Shown: piece by piece, positions 47,119 to 58,098 of the stretch
Layout of the letters: every line of letters starts with the position of its first letter
Numbering within the stretch: position 1 is the first letter of the stretch
NCBI RefSeq assembly: GCF_963678635.1
Contig: NC_087063.1
Span: 76,841,617-76,905,616 of the forward strand
Reading direction: 5' to 3'
DNA length: 64,000 nt
Source: Symsagittifera roscoffensis
Taxonomy: Eukaryota; Xenacoelomorpha; Acoela; Convolutidae
Program-made: the position numbers and the translations under genes
The notes under the pieces: generated by a model
Told to the model about the DNA's origin: nothing
What the model saw: only the letters and a program-made list of their open reading frames with translations
The model's database searches: none

Positions 47119-50100
47119 CGAAACTCCAGATGATGATGAAATCTTTCCTTTTATAGTAGACGCAGATACTGATAGAGGACAACACATATTTTGTCAAAAT
47201 TTACTCGTAAATTTATTTGAACCCGGAATCAGTCCATGTAAAACAGAGTTCCCCGATGTAAAAATCAAAAGACAAATCATAGACCACTACTTAAAAGATA
47301 TATGCAACATAACACAACAGTATGGAATCTACTCCATAGAGTTCACTTCCCCAAACCATAATAATAGAACATATACTATACAAACAGACGATCTTGATTT
47401 AGAATTTTCAAAAGTTTTTTCAGAATATATAAAAAGCATCCAATACCATAACTCACAAAGAGCAAACTCCATATTCACCAATGAAGTTTTCGCAATAATA
47501 TATAGTTATATTTCGATATTAGAAAATGAACTCCCACTAACAAATGTCTCACCGACAGAAACATCTAAACATTTAAGAGTACGACATGAAATCACACTAC
47601 TCTCTAGTTATTTAAACATCATTAAAGAAAATTTCACGAAAGACGACGTTTCACAACATACCAAACACGATTTACAAAAAATTTTGGCATGGTTCATAAT
47701 AGATTATTTCACACACAATATTGATTTAATTGCACAAGCAAGAAAAAATTTTAGACCCCAAAATTCGAACGATGATACCGCTATCACAGAACAATCAGAT
47801 TATGTTTGGGACCCCGAATGGTCTCATCCCGCATTTATAAGTTTTCCACAATCAATCTCAAGTCAAGCAATAGGTACAATATCTTACATAAGAGATTACG
47901 TAAGAGTAATACCATTAACAATTGATGCAACACCATTAAACTATAATACATTTTTACCCGATACACAAAATAATAGTTTAAACTCTACAGTCATACACAA
48001 CGAAAACCTCAATGGAACTAGGAATCTTACTCAACAAGATATCCAGACACCATCACACTTCATAAATGAAGAAATTGTACACACAACAACTACACAACAA
48101 AGTATTTCACCAATACGCCCAAATTTAACAACACCAAGAATTACAAATCCTTCACAAACACAGGTAACCTTACAATCAACCGTTAAACCTTCGGTTGCTC
48201 CAAAATATTCACATATGGATTACCAAACATATAGACCCATGACAATACCATCAAAAACACGCAAAACATTCACTAGAAACAACTTTGCAGACCATAATTA
48301 TAATTATACACATCCATCAAAAACAAATTATCAACCACAAAGGAATTTTAATCAATATACAAAACCTCGAAACTGGGATGACCCAACGGCCCAATATAAT
48401 TCCAAAAATTTTCAACCAAATCCTCCACAGGATCGCAGTGAAAATTACCCATTTTTTCAACAAAATAAAAATAAAAAACAAACATCTTATCAAATGGATT
48501 ATTTATCCTCAGATGATGATTTCTTACAACCAGATATATTTGCACCAAATACTCAAGAATATCATAGACAAGGAATACAAAAAACACGTACAAATCATAG
48601 AAATTTTTCTCCACAACCGATAGATGCACAATATCAACAACCAATCCAACAACAAAATCCAATTAATACACAAACTTTTCAACCAATTCAACAACAAAAT
48701 CCAATGACTGCACACTCGTATCAACCATCACAAATGCAAAATGAAATACCACTCCCATATTATCTTCAACAACATGAAATAACAAGAAACCAACTTTCAA
48801 ATTTTTCTCAAATGCCAAATGCAGCAGAATCATTACAAATGACAATGAATCCATACCTTATGGGTGGATCATCAATAACATCAAACAAACCTTTAATGGT
48901 CTTCACAGGAACAGACCCTGAATACTCTGTAGAAGATTACTTAAATGCAGTAACAGCAAATTTGATTTTAAACATAGGACCTGAACCAATTAACACGCCA
49001 CTACATCAAAACTGGATACATCGACGCACAGCGTTAATACAAACAACCTTAGATGGCGCAGCCCAAAAATGGTTTTCAGTACTACCTCTAGAAATAAAAT
49101 CAAACTGGAAAAGATTTACACAAGAATTTTCAAAAATGTTTGACTCCGAAAGAAACAAACAACAACAAAGAGTTTTATGTAATGAAATTCGCAGATTACC
49201 AAACGAAACCATCAAGCAAATAGCAGTACGAATCGAAACACTAGTTCGAAAAGCATATTCACTAAATACACATGACTATAAAAACACAAAGATGACAGAA
49301 ATCTTAATGATGACCTTAACACCACAATTAAGGAAAATAGCAATAAAAAAGAGAGCATCCCATCCTTCTTCAATTCGAGAACCCGATTTAGATTTTCGAA
49401 AACTAGTAGACAAATTAGAACAAGCAGAAATCACGATGAAACTAGAAGAAACGGAAAATCTGAAATTACAATACGTTAACAAAATTGAAACGACTTCCAC
49501 TAATATTAATAATATACAGGAATCAGAAACAGACCTCGTTGAAAAAATCACTGAAATACTCAATATTTACGAAAAGAACCCGAACTTTAAAGGCAAACCA
49601 TCTTTCAAAAAATGGTGTAATTATTGCCGACGATACGGACATAGTATTTCCGAATGTAGACAAAAACAGCAAGATAGTCAAAATAAACCTCAAAAATACA
49701 AAGAACCAAATAAATCATTCTATCAATACATGAAAAAAGATCAAAATCTACCGAACAAAACAGTTCACAGCAACAACAGTTCAGGAAAACCACTCCCGAA
49801 CAATACAAATTATACAAGAAATCAATCACCATATAACTCAAGTTATAGAGGAAGATCACCAGAACGAAGAAACACGTATAATCCATCACAAAATCACTAC
49901 AATAGACCAAATAGTAGAAATAACTACTCCAGATCAAATTCAAATACACAACGATTTGTTTCTAGATCTAATTCCCAATCAAGAAATAACTACTATCCAA
50001 ACAACCAATCACGAAATTCATCATACAATAGGAATAGAAACTACTCCTATAATCGAAATAGAAGTTATTCAAACAACCGAAACCAGAATTACCCGAATAA

Positions 50101-50674
50101 TCGATCAAGAAATAACTCATATAATAGATCGAACTATAACAGACCAAACAATAATTACCAAAACAGATCGCGAAATAATTCACAAAATCGACACCCAAGT
50201 TATAATAATCGTTATAGAAATTATTCCCAATCACCACATAGGAATAATAATAACTATAATAATTCTAATAATCGTCACAGAAGCAGTACACCTAAACATC
50301 AAAGACAAATCAATCAAGTACAAGCTAACCCAGAAACAACATCAGACCCTCCAGGTATTGATGACACAGTAACTGATACGTTACAACTCAATCAAATAAA
50401 CTGTACATCATCAGATTCAGAAAGTGATACTGAAAACACTCTTGCTATCAATATGATAAAAGTCGAAAATGACTATGAATCTGTCATATATGAACAACCC
50501 TTTCCATCACATATATATGAAAATCAATCAGAATTTCTTCAAAATAATTACACTACACCCATAAATTCCACACCAACGACGCAAGAAACAAATGAGATAA
50601 ACACTACAAATCAAACCAATAAAAATACCAAAACAAAATGCTTGAATACAAACCACATTTATCAAAATATATAA
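47093..50674 (+). CDS. gag: gypsy-2 Gag (1,193 residues)
   Basis: The ATG at 47093 opens a frame of 1,193 codons ending in TAA at 50672-50674. The first 240 residues have no recognisable domain. Residues about 330-580 are a Q/N/P-rich low-complexity stretch. About 598-770 match the retrotransposon Gag core, with VFTGTD, the AAQKWF phrase and W..F...F spacing. A single CCHC knuckle, CNYCRRYGHSISEC, lies near 841-854. Beyond it, about 880-1060 is built of short N-R-S-Y repeats, like RS-type RNA-binding tails. This is far longer than usual Ty3/gypsy Gag proteins (commonly 300-500 residues). The stop separates it from protease-pol in the same frame. Confidence 0.92.
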   Translation: MSSTHTPGDETPDDDEIFPFIVDADTDRGQHIFCQNLLVNLFEPGISPCKTEFPDVKIKRQIIDHYLKDICNITQQYGIYSIEFTSPNHNNRTYTIQTDDLDLEFSKVFSEYIKSIQYHNSQRANSIFTNEVFAIIYSYISILENELPLTNVSPTETSKHLRVRHEITLLSSYLNIIKENFTKDDVSQHTKHDLQKILAWFIIDYFTHNIDLIAQARKNFRPQNSNDDTAITEQSDYVWDPEWSHPAFISFPQSISSQAIGTISYIRDYVRVIPLTIDATPLNYNTFLPDTQNNSLNSTVIHNENLNGTRNLTQQDIQTPSHFINEEIVHTTTTQQSISPIRPNLTTPRITNPSQTQVTLQSTVKPSVAPKYSHMDYQTYRPMTIPSKTRKTFTRNNFADHNYNYTHPSKTNYQPQRNFNQYTKPRNWDDPTAQYNSKNFQPNPPQDRSENYPFFQQNKNKKQTSYQMDYLSSDDDFLQPDIFAPNTQEYHRQGIQKTRTNHRNFSPQPIDAQYQQPIQQQNPINTQTFQPIQQQNPMTAHSYQPSQMQNEIPLPYYLQQHEITRNQLSNFSQMPNAAESLQMTMNPYLMGGSSITSNKPLMVFTGTDPEYSVEDYLNAVTANLILNIGPEPINTPLHQNWIHRRTALIQTTLDGAAQKWFSVLPLEIKSNWKRFTQEFSKMFDSERNKQQQRVLCNEIRRLPNETIKQIAVRIETLVRKAYSLNTHDYKNTKMTEILMMTLTPQLRKIAIKKRASHPSSIREPDLDFRKLVDKLEQAEITMKLEETENLKLQYVNKIETTSTNINNIQESETDLVEKITEILNIYEKNPNFKGKPSFKKWCNYCRRYGHSISECRQKQQDSQNKPQKYKEPNKSFYQYMKKDQNLPNKTVHSNNSSGKPLPNNTNYTRNQSPYNSSYRGRSPERRNTYNPSQNHYNRPNSRNNYSRSNSNTQRFVSRSNSQSRNNYYPNNQSRNSSYNRNRNYSYNRNRSYSNNRNQNYPNNRSRNNSYNRSNYNRPNNNYQNRSRNNSQNRHPSYNNRYRNYSQSPHRNNNNYNNSNNRHRSSTPKHQRQINQVQANPETTSDPPGIDDTVTDTLQLNQINCTSSDSESDTENTLAINMIKVENDYESVIYEQPFPSHIYENQSEFLQNNYTTPINSTPTTQETNEINTTNQTNKNTKTKCLNTNHIYQNI

Positions 50675-53600
50675 AAAGAACAACCCAAAGAAAAAATTTG
50701 GACAATACCATTTCTCTTAGAAAGCCCAAGAAATAAAGAATTTCAACCACCAGACCTTGAAATAGATTTTTTAATTGATTCAGGAGCAGAATCAAACATA
50801 ATAAACATTCCCACATGGAATGAAATAAAAACTTTACATCCAAAGCTAACACCTCTTGAAACCTCCAGTAAGCTAGCAACAGCACAAGGATCAACATTGA
50901 TAAACTACGGAAAAATCCAATTATTTCTCCTCCCTACCAGAACAATGGAGCAAAGCAAAATTTTAAATAAACCATTTAAACAAATATTTCATATCACTGA
51001 TATTAAATATAATATCATTGGAATACCATTTATTTCGAAGTATATACCAACAATTAACATACTAAATAGTAAAATATTAATCAAAGATAAATATACAAAA
51101 ACAAAAGAAACATCCTTAACATTTTTTCAAAGATTAAATAAACAACCACCATTCTTTTCAAAATTTTATCCGATATTTAACCAACAAAGAAAACACCTGA
51201 AACCACTATCAGGAAACATCTATAATTTTTCAATCAAACAAGTTCACCAATATGATAAAGAACAAAACAAACAAAAATTTTATATGTCAGATTTTGAATT
51301 CAAACCTATTCATAAATTTTTCAAAATCACAATCTCTTCAATAAAATATTTGAAAAATTCGAATTCAGATATTATTTCCTTACATGTCTATAATAATACA
51401 CCTTACCAAGTAACATTACCTTTAGGACTTTTAGGATATTGCGAAACCAACGCTACAATATCACCAATACACGAAAAAGCCTATCGCGTAAATAATATAC
51501 TCCAATTACTAGATATTTGCCAATCTACAATTCTTAATGAAGAATTATCTATAAATAATATAATAAGTAACGAAAACAGAAATACGGATTATTTCACAAA
51601 AACTCCATATTTCAAACCTACATTCAACATAAGTAACTACACAGCAGACCAACAGAAATTTTTAACAATGTTTAATTTCCAACATTCACAAATAACACAA
51701 GACGAATTCGAAAAATTAGCCAAACAGCTAATTAAATATTCATCAGTCTATGCAACATCAAAATTCGATGTTGGAAAAATCAGTTCATCACTACATCTCC
51801 CGTTAAAACCAGACGCAGTTTTCAAAAAACAGAGAGCAAGTAAAGTACCAATTCACTTACATGATAAAGTAAACAGATTACTCGATATTTTAGAACAGTA
51901 CAATATTATATCACCAGTTAATAAAGAAGAACAACCAAAAGGCAACACATTCATCAACCCCGTTATCATTCTAGCTAAAGGAGAATCATTAAAAATCGTT
52001 CTCGACGCTAGATACCTCAATTCACTCATAGATGAATCAAAATGTAATTGGCCCATTGAACCAATACAAGTTATTTTAACAAAAATAAATGGCAAATACT
52101 TTACAACCGCCGATATGAATAGTGCATACAATCAAATGCCACTAGATGAACAATCACGACGTTTAACACAATTTGTTATCGGAAACCAACAATATGAATT
52201 CAACCGCTTATTCTATGGAATATCCATAGGACCAGCAGCATTTTCAGCTTTTATGAGCAAAATTTTTAGACCACTAATACTCAAGAAAAACGCAATCACC
52301 TATCTAGACGATGTTTTTATGCAATCACAAACAAAAGACGAAATGTTCAAAGTTTTAGAACAATATCACCAAATACTTCAGAACGAAAATCTGAAGGCCG
52401 CCCCCGATAAATCACACTTCTTTTTAACAAGAGTTAAATTCTTAGGACATAACATAGAAAGAAAAACAATCACTCCATTGAAATCACGCATTGACGCTAT
52501 TCAAAAACTTCAACCACCAACAAATAAAAAGAAAATCCAAGAATTCCTTGGAATGTTAAACTTTTTAAGTAAATATGTTTATAAAATGCAATTATATCTA
52601 CGACCATTTTATAACATTCTTAGACAACAAAATAACTTTGAATGGAATACAGAACATCAAGCACGATTCGAAGAAATAAAGAAACTTTTAACTGAACAAA
52701 TTTCAAATACAATTCCAGACCCTGATCAACCATTTTATGCAATGTGCGATGCTTCGAACTTTGGCATCGGCGCAGCATTATTACAATCACATAATGGTAC
52801 AAACAAAATGAACCTTATATCAGCAAACTCCCGATTATTCACTCAAGCAGAGCTACGACTCTCAACCCTAATGAGAGAATGTACAGCCATAATATATACA
52901 CTGACAGAATATGAATTTCTGATACTTGGATCAAAACATCCCACAGTTTTATTCACAGACCACAAACCAATCATTTTTCTTTTTACACAAAAATCTAACC
53001 CAAACCACCGAGTTTACAGATTTCAATTAATTCTAATGAAGTTTCCAAACTTACATATAGTTTGGACTGCAGGAAAAAATCTTGCATTACCAGACACCTT
53101 AAGTCGAAATACACCACCTGAATTACTTACACGAAAAACAACAGTTGAAATACCCAAAAACATAAAATTCTACCTTGCAGAAAACGAAACATCACCTCGA
53201 TTAGAATGCAAATATGCAGTAAAAACTGATATTGAACAATCACAAATAAATAATTTACAACATTTCCCACTTTATTTAGATTGTCAAAATAATCATTATG
53301 AAGTTGATCTACTCGGAACATCAACTTTCAAACCAATCCCATATTCTCAATGGATAAAAAGTAACACCCAACAAAAACGAACAAAACAACACCTACCTAA
53401 GAAAGACCATTTTCCACTAATCGAAAAAGAAGATTTAACTGATAAAATAAATTTATCAGGACCACAAACAAATGATTCAAAATACACAATAAATCAAGTT
53501 TTTGACCTCCATGACCCACTTGATACAATACCCTTATCTAAATTAGAAATCGAAAACATTTTCCTCCCCCCAACAGAAACAATTACAATTTCAACACTGA

Positions 53601-54757
53601 AACAATATCAAAATCTTGACCCAATAATTCGACAACTGAAATCATGGCACAAATATAAAACTAAACCTATCAAAGCAGATTCAACCATTCTAGGAAACAA
53701 AACACTCCTCCGATACTTTCGCAAATTTAACAACACAACAATTAACGAAAAAACAGACCTTTTAGAGTATAACCTAAATGAATCTACAGTTCCCTGTCTC
53801 CCTATAAGTATGATTCTTATAGCTTTTAATATTTCACATACACAAAATATTAAAGGACACTCTGGATCAGAAAAAACATATTCAAATTTTATACAAAATT
53901 TTTACTTCCCAAATGCACCAATTTGGATAAAAGTACTATGCAATGATTGTATAGTATGTCAACTGAATAAACCTTACCCAAATCAAAAACAAATAGCACA
54001 AAAACAAGATTTTAAAGGACAAAGTTTGTATTTTAATCATCGTATCTCATTTGATACTAAAGGACCAATTTCACCCTCATCAGAAGGAAACTCCTACATT
54101 ATGGTAATTGTTGACGCATTTACACATTATGTAGCACTTAACCCAGTACCACATTGTAACGCTTATTACGCTTACACAACACTCTATGAACACTGGATAG
54201 CAAAATTCGGACTACCAGAAATTTTAGTTACAGACAACGGTACAGAATTCATAAATAATGAAATAATAACACTATGTCATTTATACAACATTAAACACAA
54301 ACCACGTACATCTCATGCACCTTGGACAAACGGCTTAGTCGAAGGTATGAACCGTTCACTACAAGAATATCTTAGATGTATCATCAACGGAAATGATACA
54401 AAATATACCGAATGGTCAGCAGATGTAAAATTATTTCCCTTAGCATATAATTCACAAATCACGACAACTTTAGGAATGTCACCATATGAAATGGTTTTTA
54501 ACCAAAAGCCACGCAAACCAATAATGTTTACAGCAAATTCCCATAAAAACGCACAAGGTTATTGTCAACCAACTAAAGACTCAATTTGTTATAACCTACC
54601 TTTACATACACACGAGGAAGATCATTTTCATCACCCACAAATTCTTAAATTAGCCTCCGGTACACACACCGAATGGATTTTAAATAGAGATAAGAAACAC
54701 AATGAAATTTACCAAAAAATAACGAAAAAAGTTATTACAAAGACAGAACATAAATGA
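50675..54757 (+). CDS. pol: gypsy-2 pol: protease, RT, RNase H, integrase
   Basis: Continues in the same frame as gag immediately after its TAA; the first ATG-independent open codon is 50675, and no strong initiator is evident before 50941. The protease has LIDSGAE at about 50771-50791. Counting from 50897, RT spans about 330-530 with TADMNSAYNQ near 405 and YLDD near 468; RNase H starts with CDASNFGIGAAL near 616 and includes TDHK near 693. The integrase zinc region is near 980-1018 (H, H, CNDCIVC). The DDE residues lie in FDTKGP (about 1052), TDNGTEF (about 1113) and GLVEGMNRS (about 1146). The frame stops at TGA 54755-54757 inside the integrase C-terminal part, whose continuation is in another frame. 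It is otherwise free of stops, so the copy is young. Confidence 0.92.
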   Translation, partial: KEQPKEKIWTIPFLLESPRNKEFQPPDLEIDFLIDSGAESNIINIPTWNEIKTLHPKLTPLETSSKLATAQGSTLINYGKIQLFLLPTRTMEQSKILNKPFKQIFHITDIKYNIIGIPFISKYIPTINILNSKILIKDKYTKTKETSLTFFQRLNKQPPFFSKFYPIFNQQRKHLKPLSGNIYNFSIKQVHQYDKEQNKQKFYMSDFEFKPIHKFFKITISSIKYLKNSNSDIISLHVYNNTPYQVTLPLGLLGYCETNATISPIHEKAYRVNNILQLLDICQSTILNEELSINNIISNENRNTDYFTKTPYFKPTFNISNYTADQQKFLTMFNFQHSQITQDEFEKLAKQLIKYSSVYATSKFDVGKISSSLHLPLKPDAVFKKQRASKVPIHLHDKVNRLLDILEQYNIISPVNKEEQPKGNTFINPVIILAKGESLKIVLDARYLNSLIDESKCNWPIEPIQVILTKINGKYFTTADMNSAYNQMPLDEQSRRLTQFVIGNQQYEFNRLFYGISIGPAAFSAFMSKIFRPLILKKNAITYLDDVFMQSQTKDEMFKVLEQYHQILQNENLKAAPDKSHFFLTRVKFLGHNIERKTITPLKSRIDAIQKLQPPTNKKKIQEFLGMLNFLSKYVYKMQLYLRPFYNILRQQNNFEWNTEHQARFEEIKKLLTEQISNTIPDPDQPFYAMCDASNFGIGAALLQSHNGTNKMNLISANSRLFTQAELRLSTLMRECTAIIYTLTEYEFLILGSKHPTVLFTDHKPIIFLFTQKSNPNHRVYRFQLILMKFPNLHIVWTAGKNLALPDTLSRNTPPELLTRKTTVEIPKNIKFYLAENETSPRLECKYAVKTDIEQSQINNLQHFPLYLDCQNNHYEVDLLGTSTFKPIPYSQWIKSNTQQKRTKQHLPKKDHFPLIEKEDLTDKINLSGPQTNDSKYTINQVFDLHDPLDTIPLSKLEIENIFLPPTETITISTLKQYQNLDPIIRQLKSWHKYKTKPIKADSTILGNKTLLRYFRKFNNTTINEKTDLLEYNLNESTVPCLPISMILIAFNISHTQNIKGHSGSEKTYSNFIQNFYFPNAPIWIKVLCNDCIVCQLNKPYPNQKQIAQKQDFKGQSLYFNHRISFDTKGPISPSSEGNSYIMVIVDAFTHYVALNPVPHCNAYYAYTTLYEHWIAKFGLPEILVTDNGTEFINNEIITLCHLYNIKHKPRTSHAPWTNGLVEGMNRSLQEYLRCIINGNDTKYTEWSADVKLFPLAYNSQITTTLGMSPYEMVFNQKPRKPIMFTANSHKNAQGYCQPTKDSICYNLPLHTHEEDHFHHPQILKLASGTHTEWILNRDKKHNEIYQKITKKVITKTEHK

Positions 54758-55315
54758 ACAAATCAATTCACGTTTTACACCAGCTTCCGATTTAAAAATT
54801 GGAACATTTGTTTTAATACCTAATTTTAATACTCAAAAAGGAATTTCTAAAAAATTACAACCCCTCCGAAAAGGACCCTACCAAATAATTGCAAAACCCA
54901 CTGATGTCACATATAAAATTACCGACTCAAACAAAAAAGAAATCGTTCAACATCGAAACAACCTATTACCTTATTACCCAAAAGAATACGCACTCCGCGA
55001 ATTAACCCAATTATATTCTTTCACAGGATTAAAAATCATTCAAAATGAACCACATCTGAAAAACACAGAACAAAATGATAACCCCACCGAAAATCAAAAC
55101 ACAAAACCAACCGCCACCAAAAACAATACACAAAACCATAAAGAATCTCCAAAACAAAGAAAAAATAGAAAAATGACCGAACAAATAATACCCCAAGAAG
55201 AAATAGACAAATCAGAACATAGAAAAACAACAAGACTCCGAAATCAACCACGTAAAAACTACAAAATGTTCATCCCTCAATCTAAAATATTAAAGAAAGT
55301 AGAATTTAAAAAGTA
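54738..55315 (+). CDS. Out-of-frame 3' part of gypsy-2 pol (integrase C-terminus)
   Basis: The plus-one frame is open through 55315 (TAA). It carries the GPY/F-type module of gypsy integrases (KGPYQIIAKP at about 54860-54895), followed by a K/N/Q-rich tail that ends in basic residues. It is joined to the integrase only by a frame change close to the A run at about 54724-54730, which may be a lesion, a sequencing error or, less likely, programmed frameshifting. Confidence 0.75.
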
Positions 55316-56462
55316 ATTTTAAGATTTTATACTTCACAATCTTGAAACCTCCGTAACAGTTTTCATTTCATTTTTTCAAAATAACATGTTTCAAACTTTC
55401 CTTTAACCCGGTTGGAAAGGAATCATATACTAAACAAAACTAACCAACGCAGCTTACTAAATACCACAAATCATAGAATAACAGCATGACTAAGAAAAGG
55501 AAACCAACGGTACCCAAACCGGATTAACCCAGTTTAAAACTGGATAATTTATTCTTTTGAAGACTATTACAAAGTCTTAGAAAGAAATAATAAAACACAA
55601 AAAAGTCGAAAGACAAACCCATACCACAAACAATTTGCTTTTTAGAAAAAGTACATAACCAACAAGACATAAGTAAAACCACAACAAACCCAACATAAAA
55701 CGTTGTCACATAACAGGACCCCTCACAAACACCGCATGAAATTATACTCCCACACCTGGCCTAACCCACCAGGAAAGGACGTCCTGAGCATGCTCTATAG
55801 CCGGCCTAACCCACCGCGCTACATCCACGCTTTGTGACCACACCTTTATTTTTAATAAGAGCTACTCAAGGGTGAGTAACTCTTCAAAATAACCGAACTA
55901 AAACAAAAAGCTTTTGTGAAAACAACTAACTAAAATCATAATTAAAAAATATTAAATTAATAAAAGTTTTATAAAATGTAAAATCACATGATGCAATATA
56001 TAGATCAGAATACAACACCAAGGACGAACATCAAAAGACAAGACGACCTCACTACACTCGAGAGAGAATGACCAACTACAATCGATATGCCGCTCACAAT
56101 CACAACTCAAAGGATTTAGAGTACGACTTGACTTCGCAGAAAAGGACTTCATTGAACTAGACCAATGACCACCTCGATGTTCAAGTATACGTACAGATCC
56201 GAGTAACCAGGCATCCCCTCCACGCACAATCTCCACGCCATTCCCAAACTAGATCAGACACAAAAGAAGTTCTCCACGAAGAACAGAAAAACCTGACATA
56301 GCCAACCATTCTGAAATCAGAATTGATGCTGTTGCAGAGACTCAGTCGATGTCACAAGAAGAAGCGGAAGAAAATTATGATGTTCGCCAAATACCAACGT
56401 CCATCATCCATCCTTGAACTACAGAAGAACTGTTCTAAAAAACTCTGTAAAACCCGGATGGG
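55316..56462 (+). other. gypsy-2 3' non-coding segment
   Basis: About 1.15 kb with no supported ORF and no env-like frame. A purine-rich stretch (aagaagaagcgg...) lies at about 56355-56380. The sequence directly before the LTR, cggatggg, is only a weak polypurine tract. Confidence 0.6.
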
Positions 56463-56870
56463 TGGAACCTGATCTAAACTACATTTTATGATTGGATAAA
56501 TTAAATGTTTTACCAATGTAAAGTATTTAATATTAACCAATCATGATCCATCTAACTAACAACCCACTTATTTGTAAGTGCTGAAGTTACTTGTAATTTC
56601 AGCACCAGAGAGATTTGAATTTAACTTAGAAATTAGTTGGACTCTCCCGAGCACTTCAGCAGCCGCAATAAACCAGTATACCCTAGATCTATTGAGCCTA
56701 GCAGAGACTAGTTAAACAACCTGAGACTAGATAGTATAAGAGTAAGATTAGGATCGGTATTAGACTAAGAAGTTGCACGAATCTATCCGGCCGAAAATAA
56801 GATAGCGTGACGAGCAGACGGTGTACCCTATCCGAAATTACTCTATGAGTTACACTTCGGTCCTAACTCA
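56463..56870 (+). repeat. 3' LTR of gypsy-2
   Basis: 408 bp, starting tggaacctgatc and ending tcctaactca; nearly identical to the 5' LTR. It ends about 220 bp downstream of the trypsin stop codon. Confidence 0.9.
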
Positions 56871-57088
56871 AAACGCACGACGGAAAAAGAAATTGTGTGT
56901 TTTTAAATCATTCCGTTTGTATAATCTTTGAGTTGTGAATTATTGAATGTTGCTTTGAGACAAGAATTTTGTTTTAATAACTTTAATTCAATCTCCCCTA
57001 TATCATGTTATAATACGAAATTAATAAAAGTTACAATAAGAGCGCATATCAGCATCTTAAGTCCAGACTTTTCGAAATTTTGAGTCCT

Positions 57089-58006
57089 TTAGTACCTCGG
57101 AGTGCCAACAACTTCGTTGATCCAGTCAATGTAGTCCACCACTTCGGTGTAGACACCTGGGTTCCTCGCCTGGGCACATCCGTTTCCCCAAGAGACCACG
57201 CCTGTGAGTTCGAAGAAGCCCTCTTCATTCTGCATCGCCAAAGGTCCTCCGGAGTCTCCCTGGCAGGAGTCCCGCATCCCCTCTTCGAATCCAGCGCAGA
57301 CCATTGTCTCTGTGAAGTATCCGCCCAGCCACTTCTTGCACGTATCTCTGGAAATCACAGGAACCTCGACGACACTCAAGATGTTTCCGTCGCCAGTTCC
57401 CTTGGTGTATCCCCATCCCAAAGTCACTGTCTTCTCACCTCCTTGAACCTCAATGCTTGGTAAGCAGATAGGTTGGATCTTGTCTGTAAAAGGGACGGAC
57501 TGTGTCATTTTCAGAATCGCAATGTCGTTCGAGTTCCAGCCGTCCTGACCGTACCTCGGATGAATCGTGACACTTCTGACGTATCTTCTCTCCTGGCCAT
57601 GTTCGATTTCATATCCATATTTCTGGTGTTTGTCGCCAAAAAACAGTTTCAAAGGCGAGGGATCCATGCCAGTCCAGAAGCAGTGGGCAGCCGAAATGAC
57701 TGTATACTTATCATACAGAGCACCTCCGCACCAGTGGTTCCAGCCCATTTTGATGTTCACCATAAAAGGGTACGATCCTCTCACCGGCGAGTTTGAACCA
57801 TTGACAATTCTTTGGTCCAATGGTTCATGCAATGGAGCTTTTCCGCATTGGTAGGCTCTAAGAGATGGCTCAGATATCTCGGCTTCCTTTGGCGATGGCT
57901 CAGACACTTTTGGCGGCGCCGGTTCACTGGCAAAACCAGGAGGCATTCTTTGGTATCTAGCCAATACCGACACAGCCAGTAAAGCAAAGATAGCAATTTT
58001 AAACAT
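57089..58006 (-). CDS. Secreted trypsin-type serine protease, intronless
   Basis: 305 residues. Residues 1-16 form a signal peptide (hydrophobic core IAIFALLAVSVLA). A pro-region of about 50 residues rich in P, S and E follows (EPAPPKVSEPSPKE). The zymogen cleavage site is QR/IVNG at 66/67. The triad is complete: H108 in AAHC, D161 in NDIAIL, S252 in GDSGGP. D246, six residues before the Ser, corresponds to chymotrypsin 189, and GVVSWG follows, so cleavage after K or R is expected. Cys54 in the pro-region probably stays disulfide-linked to the catalytic chain, as in chymotrypsinogen-type enzymes. The gene has a single exon. Variant polyadenylation signals (ATTAAA on the minus strand) lie at about 56972-56987. 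A decayed relative is present in both 5.79-kb units. It is likely a digestive or extracellular enzyme; the tissue cannot be told. Confidence 0.95.
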   Translation of the reverse strand: MFKIAIFALLAVSVLARYQRMPPGFASEPAPPKVSEPSPKEAEISEPSLRAYQCGKAPLHEPLDQRIVNGSNSPVRGSYPFMVNIKMGWNHWCGGALYDKYTVISAAHCFWTGMDPSPLKLFFGDKHQKYGYEIEHGQERRYVRSVTIHPRYGQDGWNSNDIAILKMTQSVPFTDKIQPICLPSIEVQGGEKTVTLGWGYTKGTGDGNILSVVEVPVISRDTCKKWLGGYFTETMVCAGFEEGMRDSCQGDSGGPLAMQNEEGFFELTGVVSWGNGCAQARNPGVYTEVVDYIDWINEVVGTPRY

Positions 58007-58098
58007 CCTCGAACAAATTTGGATTTCAGATTTCGAGTATTGCAGCTAGGAGATTTGACAACAGAAATTGTGAGGATGGTTTTCTCATCTCGGATTTT

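Larger units (their letters stand above)
44987..56870 (+). mobile_element. Nearly intact 11.9-kb Ty3/gypsy retrotransposon (gypsy-2)
   Basis: It is bounded by LTRs of 410 and 408 bp that are almost identical. Internal order: primer-binding site, 1.2-kb leader, 155-codon basic ORF, 1,193-codon gag, pol, then about 1.1 kb of non-coding DNA before the 3' LTR. The sense strand is strikingly poor in G across the coding part. No perfect target-site duplication was found (agaac before, aaacg after). It lies between the 5' end of WASHC5 and the 3' end of the trypsin gene. Confidence 0.93.

Noticed and set aside
50604-50897. 97-codon minus-strand ORF opposite the gag-pol junction
   Set aside because: Shadow of the protease coding sequence, L-rich because the sense strand is G-poor.
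55952-56236. 94-codon minus-strand ORF in the gypsy-2 3' region, considered as an env or antisense gene
   Set aside because: No signal peptide, membrane segment or known motif, and low support from composition.
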